From contig QJNS01000223.1 in NCBI GenBank assembly GCA_004154925.1, positions 1 through 64,000 of the forward strand: 64,000 bases of DNA, given 5' to 3'. This DNA is from Monosporascus cannonballus. Taxonomy: Eukaryota; Ascomycota; Sordariomycetes; Xylariales. Shown here one piece after another: positions 63,042-64,000 of the stretch; positions within the stretch are counted from its first letter, which is position 1; each line of letters begins with the position of its first letter. The notes beneath the pieces are model-generated. The model saw nothing but the letters and a program-made list of their open reading frames with translations. It was not told the origin of the DNA and searched no databases. The position numbers and the translations under genes are program-made.

Positions 63042-64000
63042 GGGACAATAAGGGAATTAACAACTGTATTCGAGATAAGTATGATCAGGTGGTTGCTACG
63101 TTAACAAATAAGTTTGATCAGTTCGTTATCGAAAATATCAACCGAGACCACCACGGACCGGTGACGGTACTATGTGGCACTTGAGATTAGGCCATCCAGG
63201 TCCCGAAATGATCGCTTAGTTGCAGTCCCATACGAAGGGAGTCCGCCTAAAGGGTCCTACAATAGTCGAATACCAAGTATGTAATAAGGCGAAGGCTAAA
63301 AGGTTAATACGCCGCGAGCCAAAAAAGGAGCATCCCGATTAAAATAAAAAATCGCCATTAACTTTACAAACTTTAAAAAAACCCTAAAAGATATAAATAC
63401 GTTATATTTGCAACCGACAGATATTTAGGTTTTATCTAAGATATTTACTTTAAAAACTAAAAACAAAATATATTAATTAAAAGTTTTCGAAATTTTTTAA
63501 AAATCTTAAAAATTTAAAATACAGTTTTTCTATAAGTAATCGAATACGATGACGGAATCCTGAAAAATTATTAATTTCGAAATATATTTTAATCGATCTT
63601 TTAATAATAATTCTAAATTTTTAAGATTATATGCTTAAAGTTTAAAAAAAATAAAACGCTTAAAAAATATAATTAAAAAAATATTTATGGTACGAAATAT
63701 CGTCAAATTATTTTCGTTTTTAATCTTATATATTTTTAAAATCATTATATTTTTATATAACCGTATATTTACATATGCATTGTCTTAATAGAGTTTATAC
63801 GAAATTTATTATATTTATTTGATATATAAAAACAGCGTTATAATATTTAATCGAAAACTTTAATAAATTTATTTACGGATATATAGTTATATAATTTATA
63901 TTATAATAATCATTGTTATAAACAAAGTTTTAAAAATTAAATTTTAAAACATAAATTAATTATTTTATCGATTACCGATTTACAAGTATTCATAAAATCT
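63042..64000 (+). pseudogene. Copia-3 part c: GAG-pre-integrase and integrase start, runs off the window
   Basis: Resumes with the GGGACAAT duplication, then NKGINN and later ENINRDHHGP. The GAG-pre-integrase motif TMWHLRLGHPGPEM is at about 63,168-63,209, followed by SHTKGVRLKGPTIVEYQVCN and AKAKRLIRREPKK. The integrase core begins near 63,390 with ATDRY at 63,410-63,424 (first catalytic Asp). The part to about 63,345 has normal composition; beyond it RIP damage is heavy. The reverse transcriptase and 3' LTR should lie to the right of the window. Confidence 0.85.

Larger units (their letters stand above)
9881..64000. repeat. RIP-degraded AT-rich block of nested transposable elements
   Basis: From about 9,880 to the window end the sequence is strongly AT-rich. 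Repeated families (Copia three copies, a 10.7-kb element three copies, Gypsy, mariner) carry dense C-to-T and G-to-A changes when copies are compared. Remaining C residues lie mostly before G, so CpA, CpT and CpC were the main targets. Conserved tryptophan, glutamine and arginine codons of reverse transcriptase and transposase now read as stops. This is the RIP pattern of Pezizomycotina. Short normal-composition islands survive at element ends and junctions. No intact gene was found here. Confidence 0.93.

Noticed and set aside
1..64000. CRISPR arrays, rRNA or tRNA genes
   Set aside because: No spaced direct repeats of CRISPR type were seen, and no tRNA cloverleaf or rRNA core was recognised by eye; a tRNA scan was not possible.

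Overview
The window comes from a filamentous ascomycete (Pezizomycotina). Spliced genes carry short 53-72 nt introns with GT...AG ends and CTAAC/CTGAC-type branch sites. A 54-kb AT-rich block has the signature of repeat-induced point mutation (RIP): tryptophan and glutamine codons have become stops, and the C residues that survive sit mostly in CpG. I cannot name the species.

1-9,880 has balanced base composition. It holds one complete six-exon gene on the minus strand for a CSC1/OSCA-type osmosensitive cation channel (2,196-5,074). It also holds an intronless minus-strand gene for a small secreted, probably GPI-anchored protein (6,413-6,901), and one weak hypothetical ORF (8,333-8,899). The rest is intergenic.

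9,881-64,000 is a stack of nested, RIP-degraded transposable elements with no intact gene. In order: a Zn-finger ORF relic; the RNase H-integrase-chromodomain end of a Ty3/Gypsy chromovirus (minus); a Tc1/mariner relic; a complete Ty1/Copia element (14,298-19,719, 163-bp LTRs, TSD CGTAT); a mariner 3' fragment in the opposite orientation; and the gag-RT-RNase H part of a chromovirus (minus). That chromovirus gag is split inside its zinc knuckle by a 10.7-kb element. Next come a second Copia 5' end (33,847), an inverted copy of the 10.7-kb element, and a third Copia copy. The third Copia is itself split by a complete chromodomain Ty3/Gypsy element (46,270-51,875, 190-bp LTRs, TSD TACAT) and by a third copy of the 10.7-kb element.

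The most unusual item is the 10.6-10.7-kb repeat (23,043-33,728; 34,518-about 45,226 inverted; 52,407-63,041). Two copies have identical flanking 8-bp duplications (CACCTAAT; GGGACAAT). Its ends are imperfect inverted repeats beginning TTGCCTCA/TTACCTCA. Its interior carries the relic of a RecQ-like superfamily 2 helicase and at least one further relic reading frame that I do not recognise. I could not place it in a known transposon superfamily. It looks like a large TIR DNA element carrying a helicase.

Short stretches of normal base composition mark element ends and insertion junctions. This suggests that the insertions were already present when RIP acted. All calls in the AT block rest on reading through mutations by eye; protein-level calls there are relics, not functional genes.
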